This document shows positions 51,399 to 60,465 of a stretch of 64,000 nucleotides of DNA, in pieces. Source of the stretch: Psychrobacter sp. UBA3483 (GTDB lineage Bacteria > Pseudomonadota > Gammaproteobacteria > Pseudomonadales > Moraxellaceae); NCBI RefSeq assembly GCF_002377905.1, contig NZ_DFQS01000043.1, forward strand, positions 39,746 to 103,745, in the 5' to 3' direction. The notes below the pieces were generated by a model, which was not told where the DNA came from, did not search any database, and was given only the letters and a program-made list of their open reading frames with translations. Positions within the stretch are counted from its first letter, which is position 1. Each line of letters starts with the position of its first letter. Made by a program: the position numbers and the translations under genes.

Positions 51399-53048
51399 AT
51401 GGCAAAAGACGTAAAATTCGGCATTGATGCCCGTAAACAAATGATGGACGGCGTAAACGTTCTAGCAAATGCGGTAAAAGTCACGCTTGGCCCGAAAGGT
51501 CGTAACGTGGTTATCGATAAATCATTTGGCGCCCCGACCATCACTAAAGATGGGGTTTCGGTTGCCAAAGAAATCGAACTTGAAAACAAATTTGAAAACA
51601 TGGGCGCACAATTGGTGCGTGAAGTGGCGAGCCGTACCAACGATGTTGCCGGTGATGGTACAACGACTGCAACCGTATTGGCGCAATCAATCTTGGTTGA
51701 GGGCATGAAGTCAGTTGCTGCGGGCATGAACCCAATGGATCTTAAGCGCGGTATCGATAAAGCGGTACGTGCAGCGGTTGAGCAAATCCATGAGTTATCA
51801 ACCCCTGCTGACGATTCAAAAGCGATTGCGCAAGTAGGTTCTATCTCTGCTAACTCAGACACTAAAATCGGTGAGCTGATTGCCCAAGCGATGGAAAGAG
51901 TCGGTAAGCAAGGCGTTATCACCGTTGAAGAAGGTTCAAGCTTTGAAGATACCTTGGAAGTGGTTGAAGGTATGCAGTTTGACCGTGGTTATATCAGCCC
52001 ATACTTTGCCAATAAGCAAGACAGCTTAACCGCAGAATTTGAAAACCCATATATCTTGCTTGTTGATAAAAAAATCAGCAATATCCGTGAAATCGTGCCA
52101 TTACTTGAGCAAGTCATGCAGCAAAGCAAACCGTTGTTAATCATTGCTGAAGACGTTGAAAACGAAGCATTGGCTACTTTAGTTGTAAACAACATGCGTG
52201 GCGGCTTAAAAACTTGTGCCGTTAAAGCACCAGGTTTCGGCGATCGCCGTAAAGCCATGCTAGAAGATATCGCAACGCTAACTGGCGGTACGGTTATCTC
52301 TGAAGAGATTGGTCTAAGTTTAGAGACTGCTACTCTAGAGCAACTTGGTACAGCCAAGAAAGTCACTGTCGGTAAAGAAAATACTGTGATTGTTGATGGC
52401 GCTGGTAACAAAGCGGACATCGAAAACCGTGTTGAATCTATCAAACGTCAAGTTGAAGAATCAACGTCTGACTACGATAAAGAGAAGCTGCAAGAGCGTA
52501 TGGCAAAACTTGCTGGCGGCGTTGCCGTTATCAAAGTTGGTGCTGCGACTGAAACTGAAATGAAAGAGAAAAAAGACCGTGTTGATGATGCGCTACATGC
52601 GACTCGTGCAGCGGTTGAAGAAGGCGTTGTCCCTGGTGGCGGCGTTGCCCTAGTTCGTGCAATGAATGCATTGTCTGAGCTACGTGGCGATAACGATGAC
52701 CAAAACGCGGGTATTAGAATCCTTCGCCGTGCGATGGAAGCGCCATTACGTCAAATCGTGACCAACTCAGGTGAAGAAGCGTCAGTGGTGGTTAACGAAG
52801 TGAAAAGCGGCAGCGGTAACTACGGTTACAACGCAGCTTCTGGCGAATACGGCGATATGCTAGAGATGGGTATCCTTGATCCAGCAAAAGTATCACGTTC
52901 AGCACTAGAAAACGCCGCTTCTGTAGCAGGCCTCATGCTTACAACTGAAGTCATGATTACTGATTTACCGCAAGGTGATGATGGTATGGCTGGCATGGGC
53001 GCTGCTGGTGGAATGGGCGGTATGGGTGGCATGGGCGGTATGATGTAA
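51399..53048 (+). CDS. groEL: Chaperonin GroEL
   Basis: GroEL forms the double-ring folding chamber. The 549-residue protein starts MAKDVKFGIDARKQMMDG. It has the nucleotide-binding VTLGPKGRNVVIDKSFGAPT and DVAGDGTTTATVLAQ, and ends in the GGM-repeat tail (MGGMGGMGGMM) that lines the cavity. The C-terminal LLTTEVMITDLP is typical. A GTGGAG ribosome binding site lies before the ATG. Confidence 0.99.
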   Translation: MAKDVKFGIDARKQMMDGVNVLANAVKVTLGPKGRNVVIDKSFGAPTITKDGVSVAKEIELENKFENMGAQLVREVASRTNDVAGDGTTTATVLAQSILVEGMKSVAAGMNPMDLKRGIDKAVRAAVEQIHELSTPADDSKAIAQVGSISANSDTKIGELIAQAMERVGKQGVITVEEGSSFEDTLEVVEGMQFDRGYISPYFANKQDSLTAEFENPYILLVDKKISNIREIVPLLEQVMQQSKPLLIIAEDVENEALATLVVNNMRGGLKTCAVKAPGFGDRRKAMLEDIATLTGGTVISEEIGLSLETATLEQLGTAKKVTVGKENTVIVDGAGNKADIENRVESIKRQVEESTSDYDKEKLQERMAKLAGGVAVIKVGAATETEMKEKKDRVDDALHATRAAVEEGVVPGGGVALVRAMNALSELRGDNDDQNAGIRILRRAMEAPLRQIVTNSGEEASVVVNEVKSGSGNYGYNAASGEYGDMLEMGILDPAKVSRSALENAASVAGLMLTTEVMITDLPQGDDGMAGMGAAGGMGGMGGMGGMM

Positions 53049-53109
53049 TCAGCCTCTTAACCTGTAATGCTTAATACTATAATTTTCACTTTATAGTAAT
53101 TGGTAAAAC

Positions 53110-53146
53110 AAAACCCCGGTAGGCTAAGCTTATCGGGGTTTTTTAT
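53110..53146 (+). terminator. Intrinsic terminator of groESL
   Basis: AACCCCGGTA (about 53112-53121) pairs with TATCGGGGTT (53131-53140) with one wobble and is followed by a T-run. Confidence 0.9.
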
Positions 53147-53170
53147 GCGTACTAGATGTTTGTTTAAAGG

Positions 53171-53971
53171 CTACTGACTTGCTTCATCCCGACGAAAAGT
53201 CCACGTTTTATCATCAGACAGCTCATCGACATAATAATAGCCTGCCAAATCAAACTGCTTTAACTGCTCAGCATTGGTTAGTTTATTATCAGCAGCATAT
53301 TTCACCATCAATCCGCGTGCTTTTTTGGCATAAAAACTAATCACTTTATATTGACCATTTTTCTCGTCTTCAAATCGTGGTGTGATAATTTCAGCATTGA
53401 GCGCTTTCTTTTTTATTACCTTAAAATACTCATTAGAAGCAAGGTTAACCAACACTTTGTCTTCACTATCCGCCATGCGCGCATTGATTGTTTTAGTCAC
53501 TTCTTCGCCCCAAAACTCGTAAAGATTATCCCCGCGCTCATTTTTTAGCTTGGTGCCCATCTCTAAGCGATATGGCTGAGTCAAATCGAGTGGTTTCAGC
53601 ACACCATAAAGCCCTGACAAAATACCCAAATGTTCATTGATATAGATGGCGGTTTCTTTGTCCATATGATACATATCAAGCCCGCTATAAACATCCCCGT
53701 CAAATAAATAGCCTGCCGGTTTGGCGTTGTCGTCCGTAAAGGGAGTATTTGTACTCCAAGCCCAGTCTTTATTACGCTTAGCATTGAGTTGCGCCAAATC
53801 GTCAGAGATGCTCATCAGCTCTTGTAAATCAATCGGCTCTTTGGCTTTTAAGTTTTTCATGAGCACCTGCGCATGCTCAATCAGCTCGGGCTGACTATAG
53901 TAATTGCCGAGATTGACTGGCACAGTGTCTTTTTCATTAAGCGATTTGGCAGGGGAGAGTAAAAAATACAT
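53171..53971 (-). CDS. yaaA: Peroxide stress protein YaaA
   Basis: YaaA binds DNA and lowers free intracellular iron during peroxide stress in E. coli. The 266-residue product begins MYFLLSPAKSLNEKDTV and has QLNAKRNKDWAWSTN-like, YLFDGDVYSGLD, GILSGLYGVLKPLDLTQPYRLEMG (residues about 123-146) and VNLASNEYFKVIKKK, all typical of the family. It converges on the groESL terminator. An AGGAAT ribosome binding site precedes the ATG. Confidence 0.95.
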   Translation of the reverse strand: MYFLLSPAKSLNEKDTVPVNLGNYYSQPELIEHAQVLMKNLKAKEPIDLQELMSISDDLAQLNAKRNKDWAWSTNTPFTDDNAKPAGYLFDGDVYSGLDMYHMDKETAIYINEHLGILSGLYGVLKPLDLTQPYRLEMGTKLKNERGDNLYEFWGEEVTKTINARMADSEDKVLVNLASNEYFKVIKKKALNAEIITPRFEDEKNGQYKVISFYAKKARGLMVKYAADNKLTNAEQLKQFDLAGYYYVDELSDDKTWTFRRDEASQ

Positions 53972-54472
53972 GGTTATTCCTTATTTATAGTAGGTCAATG
54001 GGTGTTCTATTGAGCGGTCAAGTTTTCTTATTATACGTTAGGCAGTATTTTATCTTGACTTAGTCTTAGCGGTTTTGTATTTTTAAGCGTCATCGTAGAC
54101 ATATGTCAAACCTTAAGCCAATTTTTATATTTATCGTGAGCTAATAGCTTACAGGCTTTGCGCGCTTTTGGAAAAAATAAAAGTTTTTAATATAACAATA
54201 AAAGTTATGATGATGGTGTAAATGCCTAACTTTTTATTTTACTTGTGGGTCATCATTAGACAATGAAAGTTTGCAGATGTTATCTCTATAATAAAAAGGC
54301 ATGATGGCAAAGAAGCTATCATTTATTAAATTGATAATCTTTGGTCTTAAGTTCTTAACCAACCGTGACCAAAGATTTTTTTGTCCCCTGTGCTTTTTAA
54401 AGATGCGTTGCGGGTGTTAAAAGATAGTCATTAAACGTGAGTATAGTCATTTGACGTAAGTAAGGAGACGGT
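53972..54472 (+). promoter_or_regulatory. Upstream region of pntAA with a terminator-like hairpin
   Basis: No protein gene is seen in these 501 bases. TATAAT at 54287-54292, with no good -35, precedes a hairpin: AATCTTTGGTC (54336-54346) pairs perfectly with GACCAAAGATT (54367-54377) over a 20-base loop, followed by a T-run to 54383. This would yield a short RNA of about 85 bases ending about 90 bases before pntAA. It may be an attenuator in the pnt leader or the end of a small RNA gene. Confidence 0.55.
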
Positions 54473-55630
54473 ATGAAGATTGGTGTTATTAGTGCAGATA
54501 GCGCGAGTGAAAAACGGGTAGCGCTAACCCCAGACGCGGTAAAAAAATTACGTAAACTAGGGTTTGAAGTCGTCATTCAGTCAGGTGCAGGTCAAGCGGC
54601 ATATTACGCTGATGAGTTGTATCAGGCAGCGGGTGCTGATATTGCCAATAGTAGTACCGAGGTCGTCAACCAAGCGCAAATTATTACTACCGTCAATGAT
54701 TTGCCAGCAGCGGTGACTGAGCATTTAACAGCCGGTCAAGTGGTCATTGGTATGCTTGACCCATATCGCAATAGCCAGCTAGATACTTATGCGGCCAAAG
54801 GTGCAACCGTCTTTGCTATGGAGTTATTGCCACGTACTTTGTCACGTGCGCAAAATATGGACGTCTTATCGTCACAAGCCAACCTTGCCGGTTATAAAGC
54901 GGTATTGCTTGCTGCTAATGAATACTCGCGTCCATTCCCGATGTTTATGACCTCAGCGGGTACGGTGAAACCTGCCAAAGTCGTCATCTTAGGCGTTGGC
55001 GTTGCAGGTTTGCAGGCGATTGCGACGGCGAAGCGTTTAGGCGCCGTCGTTGAAGCCAGTGATTTGCGCCCTGCCGCCAAAGAACAGGTAGAATCACTTG
55101 GTGGTAAGTGGCTTGACGTGCCAATGAGCGAAGACGAAGCGCAAAAAGCCAAAGCCACGGGCGGTTATGCATGGACGCCCTCTGAGCAATATATCAAAGA
55201 TCAGGCTGCTGTGGTGGATAAAGCCTTGAGCAACGCCGATATCGTCATTACCACCGCGCAGATTCCTGGACGTAACGCGCCGCGCTTAGTGCACGGGGCA
55301 ACGCTTGCCAAAATGAAAGCTGGTTCAGTACTGATTGATATGGCCGCTGGCACTGGTGGCAACGTCGAAGGCAGTGTGCCTGATGAAACCATTACCACGC
55401 CAAACGGTGTGCGTATCGTCGGGGCAGCCAATATCCCATCACAACTGGCGGCGCAGTCTTCAGATTTATATGCCAATAACCTTGTTAATTTTATCACTAC
55501 TTTAATGGCTCCTGCAGCTAAAGACGACGCTTCAGCGAAAACACTGGCACTGAATTTAGACATGAATGATGAGATTCAAGGCGCGTTAGCGGTGACGCAT
55601 GACAACCAAGTACGTCTTGCTAAACGCTAA
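54473..55630 (+). CDS. pntAA: Proton-translocating NAD(P) transhydrogenase alpha subunit, part 1
   Basis: This is the NAD(H)-binding dI domain of the membrane transhydrogenase, which makes NADPH from NADH using the proton gradient. The 385-residue protein begins MKIGVISADSASEKRVALTP, contains MDVLSSQANLAGYKAV, the dinucleotide fold VVILGVGVAGLQAIATAKRL, and the mobile-loop region. It lacks the membrane part, which is encoded by the next gene. A TAAGGAGACG ribosome-binding region precedes the ATG. Confidence 0.96.
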   Translation: MKIGVISADSASEKRVALTPDAVKKLRKLGFEVVIQSGAGQAAYYADELYQAAGADIANSSTEVVNQAQIITTVNDLPAAVTEHLTAGQVVIGMLDPYRNSQLDTYAAKGATVFAMELLPRTLSRAQNMDVLSSQANLAGYKAVLLAANEYSRPFPMFMTSAGTVKPAKVVILGVGVAGLQAIATAKRLGAVVEASDLRPAAKEQVESLGGKWLDVPMSEDEAQKAKATGGYAWTPSEQYIKDQAAVVDKALSNADIVITTAQIPGRNAPRLVHGATLAKMKAGSVLIDMAAGTGGNVEGSVPDETITTPNGVRIVGAANIPSQLAAQSSDLYANNLVNFITTLMAPAAKDDASAKTLALNLDMNDEIQGALAVTHDNQVRLAKR

Positions 55631-55702
55631 GCCTTAAACATCCAGTCTCGAATTTCATTACCTTACATTTGCCAGACACGAACAAATTTTTAGGAGGATT
55701 AG

Positions 55703-56092
55703 ATGATTGCCACTATTTTAGCGGCAGCGCCAGCGGGTGCGGCCATGAGTAGCACACCGTTTGTAGCGATTTTCACGGTATTCGTGCTCGCTATTTTCGT
55801 CGGATATTACGTCGTTTGGGGCGTCACGCCAGCACTGCACACGCCATTGATGGCAGTAACCAATGCCTTATCAAGTATCGTTATCGTCGGCGCGATGCTA
55901 CAAACCGTCACCATTGACGGCGCGATGTTTACCCCGACCAGCTTGCTCGGTGCCTTTGCAGTATTTTTAGCCAGTATCAATATTTTTGGTGGTTTTGCGG
56001 TGACGGAGCGTATGCTGGCGATGTTTAAACCAAAAGTAAAAAAAGCGCCAGTACTTGAAACTGCGACGACTGAAAGTGGAGGCGATGCATGA
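55703..56092 (+). CDS. pntAB: NAD(P) transhydrogenase alpha subunit, part 2 (membrane)
   Basis: This 129-residue subunit supplies membrane helices of the dII domain. It has about four helices, with FVLAIFVGYYVVWGVTPALH and LMAVTNALSSIVIVGAM, and the conserved NIFGGFAVTERMLAMF. In E. coli this part is fused to part 1; the three-gene form is usual in alphaproteobacteria and some gammaproteobacteria. A TAGGAGG ribosome binding site precedes it, and it overlaps pntB by four bases. Confidence 0.95.
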   Translation: MIATILAAAPAGAAMSSTPFVAIFTVFVLAIFVGYYVVWGVTPALHTPLMAVTNALSSIVIVGAMLQTVTIDGAMFTPTSLLGAFAVFLASINIFGGFAVTERMLAMFKPKVKKAPVLETATTESGGDA

Positions 56093-57489
56093 GCGATTTA
56101 ACAAATATGATTGCAGCAAATGCAGATTGGTTTTATTTAATCGGTGCTATCCTTTTTGTCTTAACCTTGCGTGGTCTTTCTAGTCCAAAAACCGCCATTC
56201 GTGGTAACCGTTTTGGTATGGTAGCAATGGCTATTGCGGTCGCAACGACCTTTTTCTTAGCCGAAGGCCCTGTGCTGTGGTTAATCATTGGCGCCATGGT
56301 ATTGGGTGCACTCGTTGGTATGTGGAAAGCAAAAACGGTCGCCATGACCCAAATGCCAGAAACTGTCGCTTTGATGCACTCCTTTGTTGGTTTGGCGGCG
56401 GTGGCGATTGCCTTAGCGACCGTACTGCATACTGAACAACAGCATGGCGCTGTCGCCCGTGCTGAACTGTTTATCGGTTGCTTTATTGGTGCGATCACCT
56501 TCTCAGCGTCTGTTTTCGCCTTTGGTAAATTGGCCGCAAAAAGTTGGGCAAAAACCCTAGTAGGCAGCTGGGTAAAGCCAGTACAAGCAATCTTATTTAT
56601 CGCGATGATTGGTTTTGGTATCGTCTACTTTATGACCGATTCATTACCAGCTTTTTATGCGATGGCCGTATTGGCCGTAATATTTGGTTGGATGTGGATT
56701 GCGCCAATCGGTGGCGGTGATATGCCAGTGGTTGTGTCGCTATTGAACTCATTTTCAGGTTGGGCAGCAGCGGGTATCGGTTTTACCCTTGGCAACTCGA
56801 TGCTGATTATCGCAGGTTCGCTCGTTGGTTCGTCAGGCGCGATTTTATCTTACATCATGTGTAAAGCCATGAACCGCTCTCTACTAAACGTTTTGTTTGG
56901 TGGTATGGGTACGACAGCTGCCACTACAGGCGCAGATGATGGCGCACCTAAAAACTACAAAGCCGGTTCGGCAGAAGACGCAGGTTTCCTCATGTCTAAT
57001 GCCAGCAGTGTGGTGATTGTACCGGGCTACGGTATGGCGCAGGGCCGTGCTCAAAACGCGGTCAAAGAATTGTATGAGCTATTAAAAGAGGAAGGCGTCA
57101 ATGTTCGCTTTGCGATTCATCCGGTTGCTGGTCGTATGCCAGGCCATATGAACGTACTATTGGCGGAAGCTGACGTGCCTTACGATGACATTCTTGAGAT
57201 GGATGAGATTAACTCCGACTTTGCCAGTACCGATGTGGTCTTAGTCATTGGTGCCAATGACGTTGTCAACCCATCGGCAAAAGATGATCCATCATCCCCA
57301 ATCTTTGGTATGCCAATCTTAGAAGTCAGCAAAGCGCAGACGGTCATGGTTATCAAGCGTTCAATGAGCACGGGCTATGCAGGTCTAGATAACAGCTTGT
57401 TCTACATGGACAAAACCATGATGATCTTTGGTGATGCCAAGAAAATGGTTGAAGAGATGGTACGTAGTATCAATGGCGGCGGTCATTAA
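56089..57489 (+). CDS. pntB: NAD(P) transhydrogenase beta subunit
   Basis: PntB carries the rest of the proton channel (dII) and the NADP(H)-binding dIII domain. The 466-residue protein has about nine helices, with MALMHSFVGLAAVAIA-like and LLNSFSGWAAAGIGFTLGN. The dIII domain has VVIVPGYGMAQGRAQNAV, HPVAGRMPGHMNVLLAEADV and VIGANDVVNPSA. Its ATGA start overlaps pntAB, so translation is coupled. A terminator follows. Confidence 0.97.
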   Translation: MSDLTNMIAANADWFYLIGAILFVLTLRGLSSPKTAIRGNRFGMVAMAIAVATTFFLAEGPVLWLIIGAMVLGALVGMWKAKTVAMTQMPETVALMHSFVGLAAVAIALATVLHTEQQHGAVARAELFIGCFIGAITFSASVFAFGKLAAKSWAKTLVGSWVKPVQAILFIAMIGFGIVYFMTDSLPAFYAMAVLAVIFGWMWIAPIGGGDMPVVVSLLNSFSGWAAAGIGFTLGNSMLIIAGSLVGSSGAILSYIMCKAMNRSLLNVLFGGMGTTAATTGADDGAPKNYKAGSAEDAGFLMSNASSVVIVPGYGMAQGRAQNAVKELYELLKEEGVNVRFAIHPVAGRMPGHMNVLLAEADVPYDDILEMDEINSDFASTDVVLVIGANDVVNPSAKDDPSSPIFGMPILEVSKAQTVMVIKRSMSTGYAGLDNSLFYMDKTMMIFGDAKKMVEEMVRSINGGGH

Positions 57490-57520
57490 TTGCTAATCAT
57501 CTACTAATAATATTTTCACG

Positions 57521-57547
57521 AAAAAGTCACTGAGGTGGCTTTTTTTG
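57521..57547 (+). terminator. Intrinsic terminator of the pnt operon
   Basis: AAAAGTCAC pairs with GTGGCTTTT, with one wobble, over a TGAG loop, followed by a T-run. Confidence 0.85.
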
Positions 57548-57623
57548 CGTTAAGGTAGGCAGCCTTTATCGAAGCTATATTTACTCATCATTAATACAGA
57601 ATAACCGTGCAGAGACTTCCTTT

Positions 57624-58187
57624 ATGAACATGTTGATACGTTTTTTTATTATGGTCAGCTTATTAAAGCAGCAGCTGAAACAGCAAACGGCTAATGAACA
57701 CCTAAGTGTCGAGACATTAACCAAACCAATTGTGCGCCACTATCGCGTATTGCCACACGACATGGGTTTTCGCGACCATTTGCCCAACTATCGCTACTTG
57801 TCTTTTATTGAGTTAAACATCACTAAATGGCTGATGGCCTGCTGTCATCAAAAGGGGATTAAAAATCTCGGCTGGATTATTGCCATGCAAGAAATGGTCT
57901 ATCTCAAAGAAATTAAATTCCTGAATAAAATGACGGTAAATAGTACGCTTGTCGGCTGGGATAAAAAATACGTCTATTTTGAAAGCCGCTTTTTTGTAAA
58001 AAATCAGTTAATGGGTGTTGGTATGACCAAGTTTGTCTTAACCGATAAAAAAGGCAAATGTGCACCAGAGATATTGGATATGACAGGTGAGCAAACAAAT
58101 GAGGTTATTGATTCTTGGAATCAGCATCAAGTAGCGATTAAGTCTGCAGAAACAAGACAAAAAGCTAACGCAACAAAGGCCGCATAA
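57624..58187 (+). CDS. Hot-dog-fold acyl-CoA thioesterase family protein
   Basis: This 187-residue protein resembles the THEM6-like or 4HBT-type thioesterases. It contains RVLPHDMGFRDHLPNYRYLS, with the Asp and His/Asn residues usual at the hot-dog active site, then MVYLKEIKFLNKMTVNSTLV and YFESRFFVKNQLMGVGMTKF. The first 35 residues include a short hydrophobic stretch (LIRFFIMVSLL) that may anchor it to the membrane or be untranslated if an internal Met is used. Its acyl substrate is unknown. Confidence 0.8.
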   Translation: MNMLIRFFIMVSLLKQQLKQQTANEHLSVETLTKPIVRHYRVLPHDMGFRDHLPNYRYLSFIELNITKWLMACCHQKGIKNLGWIIAMQEMVYLKEIKFLNKMTVNSTLVGWDKKYVYFESRFFVKNQLMGVGMTKFVLTDKKGKCAPEILDMTGEQTNEVIDSWNQHQVAIKSAETRQKANATKAA

Positions 58188-58328
58188 CGAACTTGTCTAT
58201 AAACGGTTAGCGAAGTTTGATAGGATAGGGGTTAGTAAGTTACCAAGTAAATCGTTAGACGCGTAACCAGTCAAACTGACCAGCAGTTCGATACAAGCTA
58301 TAAAATAAATAACAGTTAAGGAGCTACC

Positions 58329-58538
58329 ATGACCCCGCAAAAACTAAAATGGACAGACAGCTTAGATATCGCTATTGAGCTTTATGAAAAATTCCCCGAG
58401 ACCGATCCACAGTACATTCGCTTTACTGATTTGCATCGCTGGGTAACGGAATTAGAAGGTTTTGATGATGATCCGCAAAAATCAAACGAGGGTATCTTAG
58501 AAGCCATTCAAATGAATTGGATTGATGAAGCGGATTAA
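58329..58538 (+). CDS. iscX: Fe-S assembly protein IscX
   Basis: IscX is a small acidic protein that binds IscS and iron and modulates Fe-S cluster assembly. The 69-residue product has LKWTDSLDIAIELYEKFPET, DLHRWVTELEGFDDDP and the C-terminal EGILEAIQMNWIDEAD, matching the family. It usually ends the isc operon; here it stands alone, far from other isc genes in the window. An AAGGAG ribosome binding site precedes the ATG. Confidence 0.94.
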   Translation: MTPQKLKWTDSLDIAIELYEKFPETDPQYIRFTDLHRWVTELEGFDDDPQKSNEGILEAIQMNWIDEAD

Positions 58539-58604
58539 GGCAGTTTTGCTCATTTAATCGCACATAAAATAAAAATCACATAGCACAACAGGGCAGGCAG
58601 CATC

Positions 58605-59105
58605 ATGACATCACAAATTAAAGAGCTACCCGAAGCGATAGCTTGCAAGGGTATTAGCGTACGCACTACTAATCAAGCTGAAATCAGCCACGAAACGGCA
58701 AAATTAGGCCGGTTATGGCAAAAGTTTTATCAAAACTACATGGGTGATTTGCCTGAAGATCAGGATATTTATGGTATCTACCACAATTATGAAAGTGCTG
58801 ATTTAGTAGGGGCGTTTGATGTTGTCGCTGGTTGGGAAGTGGACAATGGGCAGGCGCAGCCGGATAATGGGGCGGTCGCCGATAAGAGCAACCATGTAAC
58901 GATAACCATTCCTGCAGGAAAATACTTAGTCTTTTCTGAAACAGGCAATATGCCTAATACAGTCATGAATGCGTGGGAGAAGGCGTGGGAGTACTTTAAC
59001 GACCCAAGCTGTGAGCATACTCGTAGTTATAATGTCGATTTTGAGCACTATATTGATGGTAATTTAGAGTATGGGCAAGTTGATGTTTATATTGGGATTG
59101 AGTGA
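58605..59105 (+). CDS. GyrI-like / effector-binding domain protein
   Basis: This 166-residue protein is made up of one GyrI-like (AraC effector-binding) domain, without a DNA-binding domain. Typical segments are GISVRTTNQAEISHETAKLG, IYGIYHNYESADLVGAFDVV, VTITIPAGKYLVFSETGNMP and the C-terminal VDVYIGIE. Relatives include gyrase inhibitors, ligand-binding proteins and integron cassette proteins. The ligand is unknown. It follows iscX by 66 bases and could be cotranscribed. Confidence 0.82.
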   Translation: MTSQIKELPEAIACKGISVRTTNQAEISHETAKLGRLWQKFYQNYMGDLPEDQDIYGIYHNYESADLVGAFDVVAGWEVDNGQAQPDNGAVADKSNHVTITIPAGKYLVFSETGNMPNTVMNAWEKAWEYFNDPSCEHTRSYNVDFEHYIDGNLEYGQVDVYIGIE

Positions 59106-59160
59106 AGCTAGCAAATAGCTTAATTGACTTGGGTTGTTCAAGTCATTATCGATAAAAAAT

Positions 59161-59208
59161 AATGATAAAAAAGCGCCAAATCTGTATACATGGCGCTTTT
59201 TTATCATT
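59161..59208. terminator. Bidirectional terminator between GyrI-like gene and dapE
   Basis: AATGATAAAAAAGCGCCA (59161-59178) pairs perfectly with TGGCGCTTTTTTATCATT (59191-59208), a stem of 18 bases with a 12-base loop and T-runs on both strands. Confidence 0.94.
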
Positions 59209-59213
59209 TATAA

Positions 59214-60413
59214 CTAATCCAGCAATAAGTTTTCTAAAATCCCTTCATATATCTGCACCAATTTCCCCAAGTCATCTATTTCCACCTTTTCATCAACCTG
59301 ATGAATGGTGGCATTACGTACGCCAAGCTCAACCACTTGCGCACCCGTTGGCGCGATAAAGCGTCCGTCTGAAGTACCCCCTGATGTAGATAATGTGGTA
59401 TCAACATCGGTCACAGATTTAATCGCTTGCTGGCAGGCTGAGACCAATTTGCCTTCAGGGGTTAAAAATGGCTGACCGGATAATTTCCAGTTAATATCAT
59501 AACTGGCTTTATTGTTTTCAAAATATTTATCAAAGATAGCATGAGTTTTTGCTTTTAATTCTTCTTGCGTCGTTTCTGTAGAAAAGCGGAAATTAAAGAT
59601 AACGGTTAGCTTTTCAGGGATGACGTTGGTCGCGCCCGTACCGCCATTGATATTAGAGATTTGCAGGGAAGTTGCAGGGAAGTAGTCATTGCCGTTATCC
59701 CAAGTGGCATTGGTTAATTCTGCTAACGCCGCCATTGCCGCATGAATCGGATTGCAAGCCAGATGCGGGTAGGCAACATGACCTTGTTTGCCAGTGACGG
59801 TAAGCTCTGCGCCCAATGAGCCGCGGCGACCATTTTTAATGATATCGCCAAGGGTGTCGGTACTTGATGGCTCACCAACGAGGCAATAGGTAATTTTCTC
59901 ATTGCGTGCTTCAAGCGTTTCAATGACTTTAACCGTGCCATTGATGGACGGACCTTCTTCATCTGAGGTGATTAAAAAAGCAATAGAGCCATTGTGCTTA
60001 GGATGATTGGCGACAAAACGCTCGGCGGCAACGGTAAAAGCAGCAATGCCAGTTTTCATATCAGCGGCACCGCGTGCCCATAAATAACCATCAGCGATGG
60101 TTGGGGTAAATGGTGGATATGTCCAATTGTTTTTATCACCCGTAGGCACGACGTCGGTATGACCAGCAAAACAAATAACCGGCTCAGTGGTGCCACGGCG
60201 CGCCCAAAGGTTTTTGACTTCCGCTTGTTCGCCTTTTACCTGTCTATCACCGTAATACATAAATTCGCAATTAAATCCAGCCTGCGTCAGACGCTCTGAT
60301 AATATATCTTGGCAGCCATCATCATCGGGGGTGACGGATGGGCGTTCAAGTAGGGCGATGCTTAGCTCTAGCGTTTGCTGTTGATGGGTTTTACTATTAT
60401 TTTCTGAACTCAT
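59214..60413 (-). CDS. dapE: Succinyl-diaminopimelate desuccinylase
   Basis: DapE removes succinate in the lysine and diaminopimelate pathway and uses two zinc ions. The 399-residue M20 peptidase-family protein has VICFAGHTDVVPTGDKNNW (zinc His and catalytic Asp), WARGAADMKTGIAAF, ITSDEEGPSINGT (catalytic Glu pair) and LSTSGGTSDGRFIAP. The start MSSENNSK at 60413 is preferred to an upstream extension to 60494, because homology begins after it. It diverges from no gene directly; a lipoprotein gene lies upstream in the same direction. Confidence 0.95.
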   Translation of the reverse strand: MSSENNSKTHQQQTLELSIALLERPSVTPDDDGCQDILSERLTQAGFNCEFMYYGDRQVKGEQAEVKNLWARRGTTEPVICFAGHTDVVPTGDKNNWTYPPFTPTIADGYLWARGAADMKTGIAAFTVAAERFVANHPKHNGSIAFLITSDEEGPSINGTVKVIETLEARNEKITYCLVGEPSSTDTLGDIIKNGRRGSLGAELTVTGKQGHVAYPHLACNPIHAAMAALAELTNATWDNGNDYFPATSLQISNINGGTGATNVIPEKLTVIFNFRFSTETTQEELKAKTHAIFDKYFENNKASYDINWKLSGQPFLTPEGKLVSACQQAIKSVTDVDTTLSTSGGTSDGRFIAPTGAQVVELGVRNATIHQVDEKVEIDDLGKLVQIYEGILENLLLD

Positions 60414-60465
60414 GACAGTCCTAGATATGTTGTTTTGATGTTTATAATTTGAGGTCTGAAAAAAT

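Noticed and set aside
51317..51922. 201-residue open frame on the minus strand opposite groEL
   Set aside because: It lies wholly opposite a highly conserved gene, has a Ser/Thr-rich shadow composition, no ribosome binding site and no recognisable domain.
59162..59359. 65-residue plus-strand frame after the GyrI-like gene
   Set aside because: It starts inside the bidirectional terminator and runs antisense to the end of dapE.
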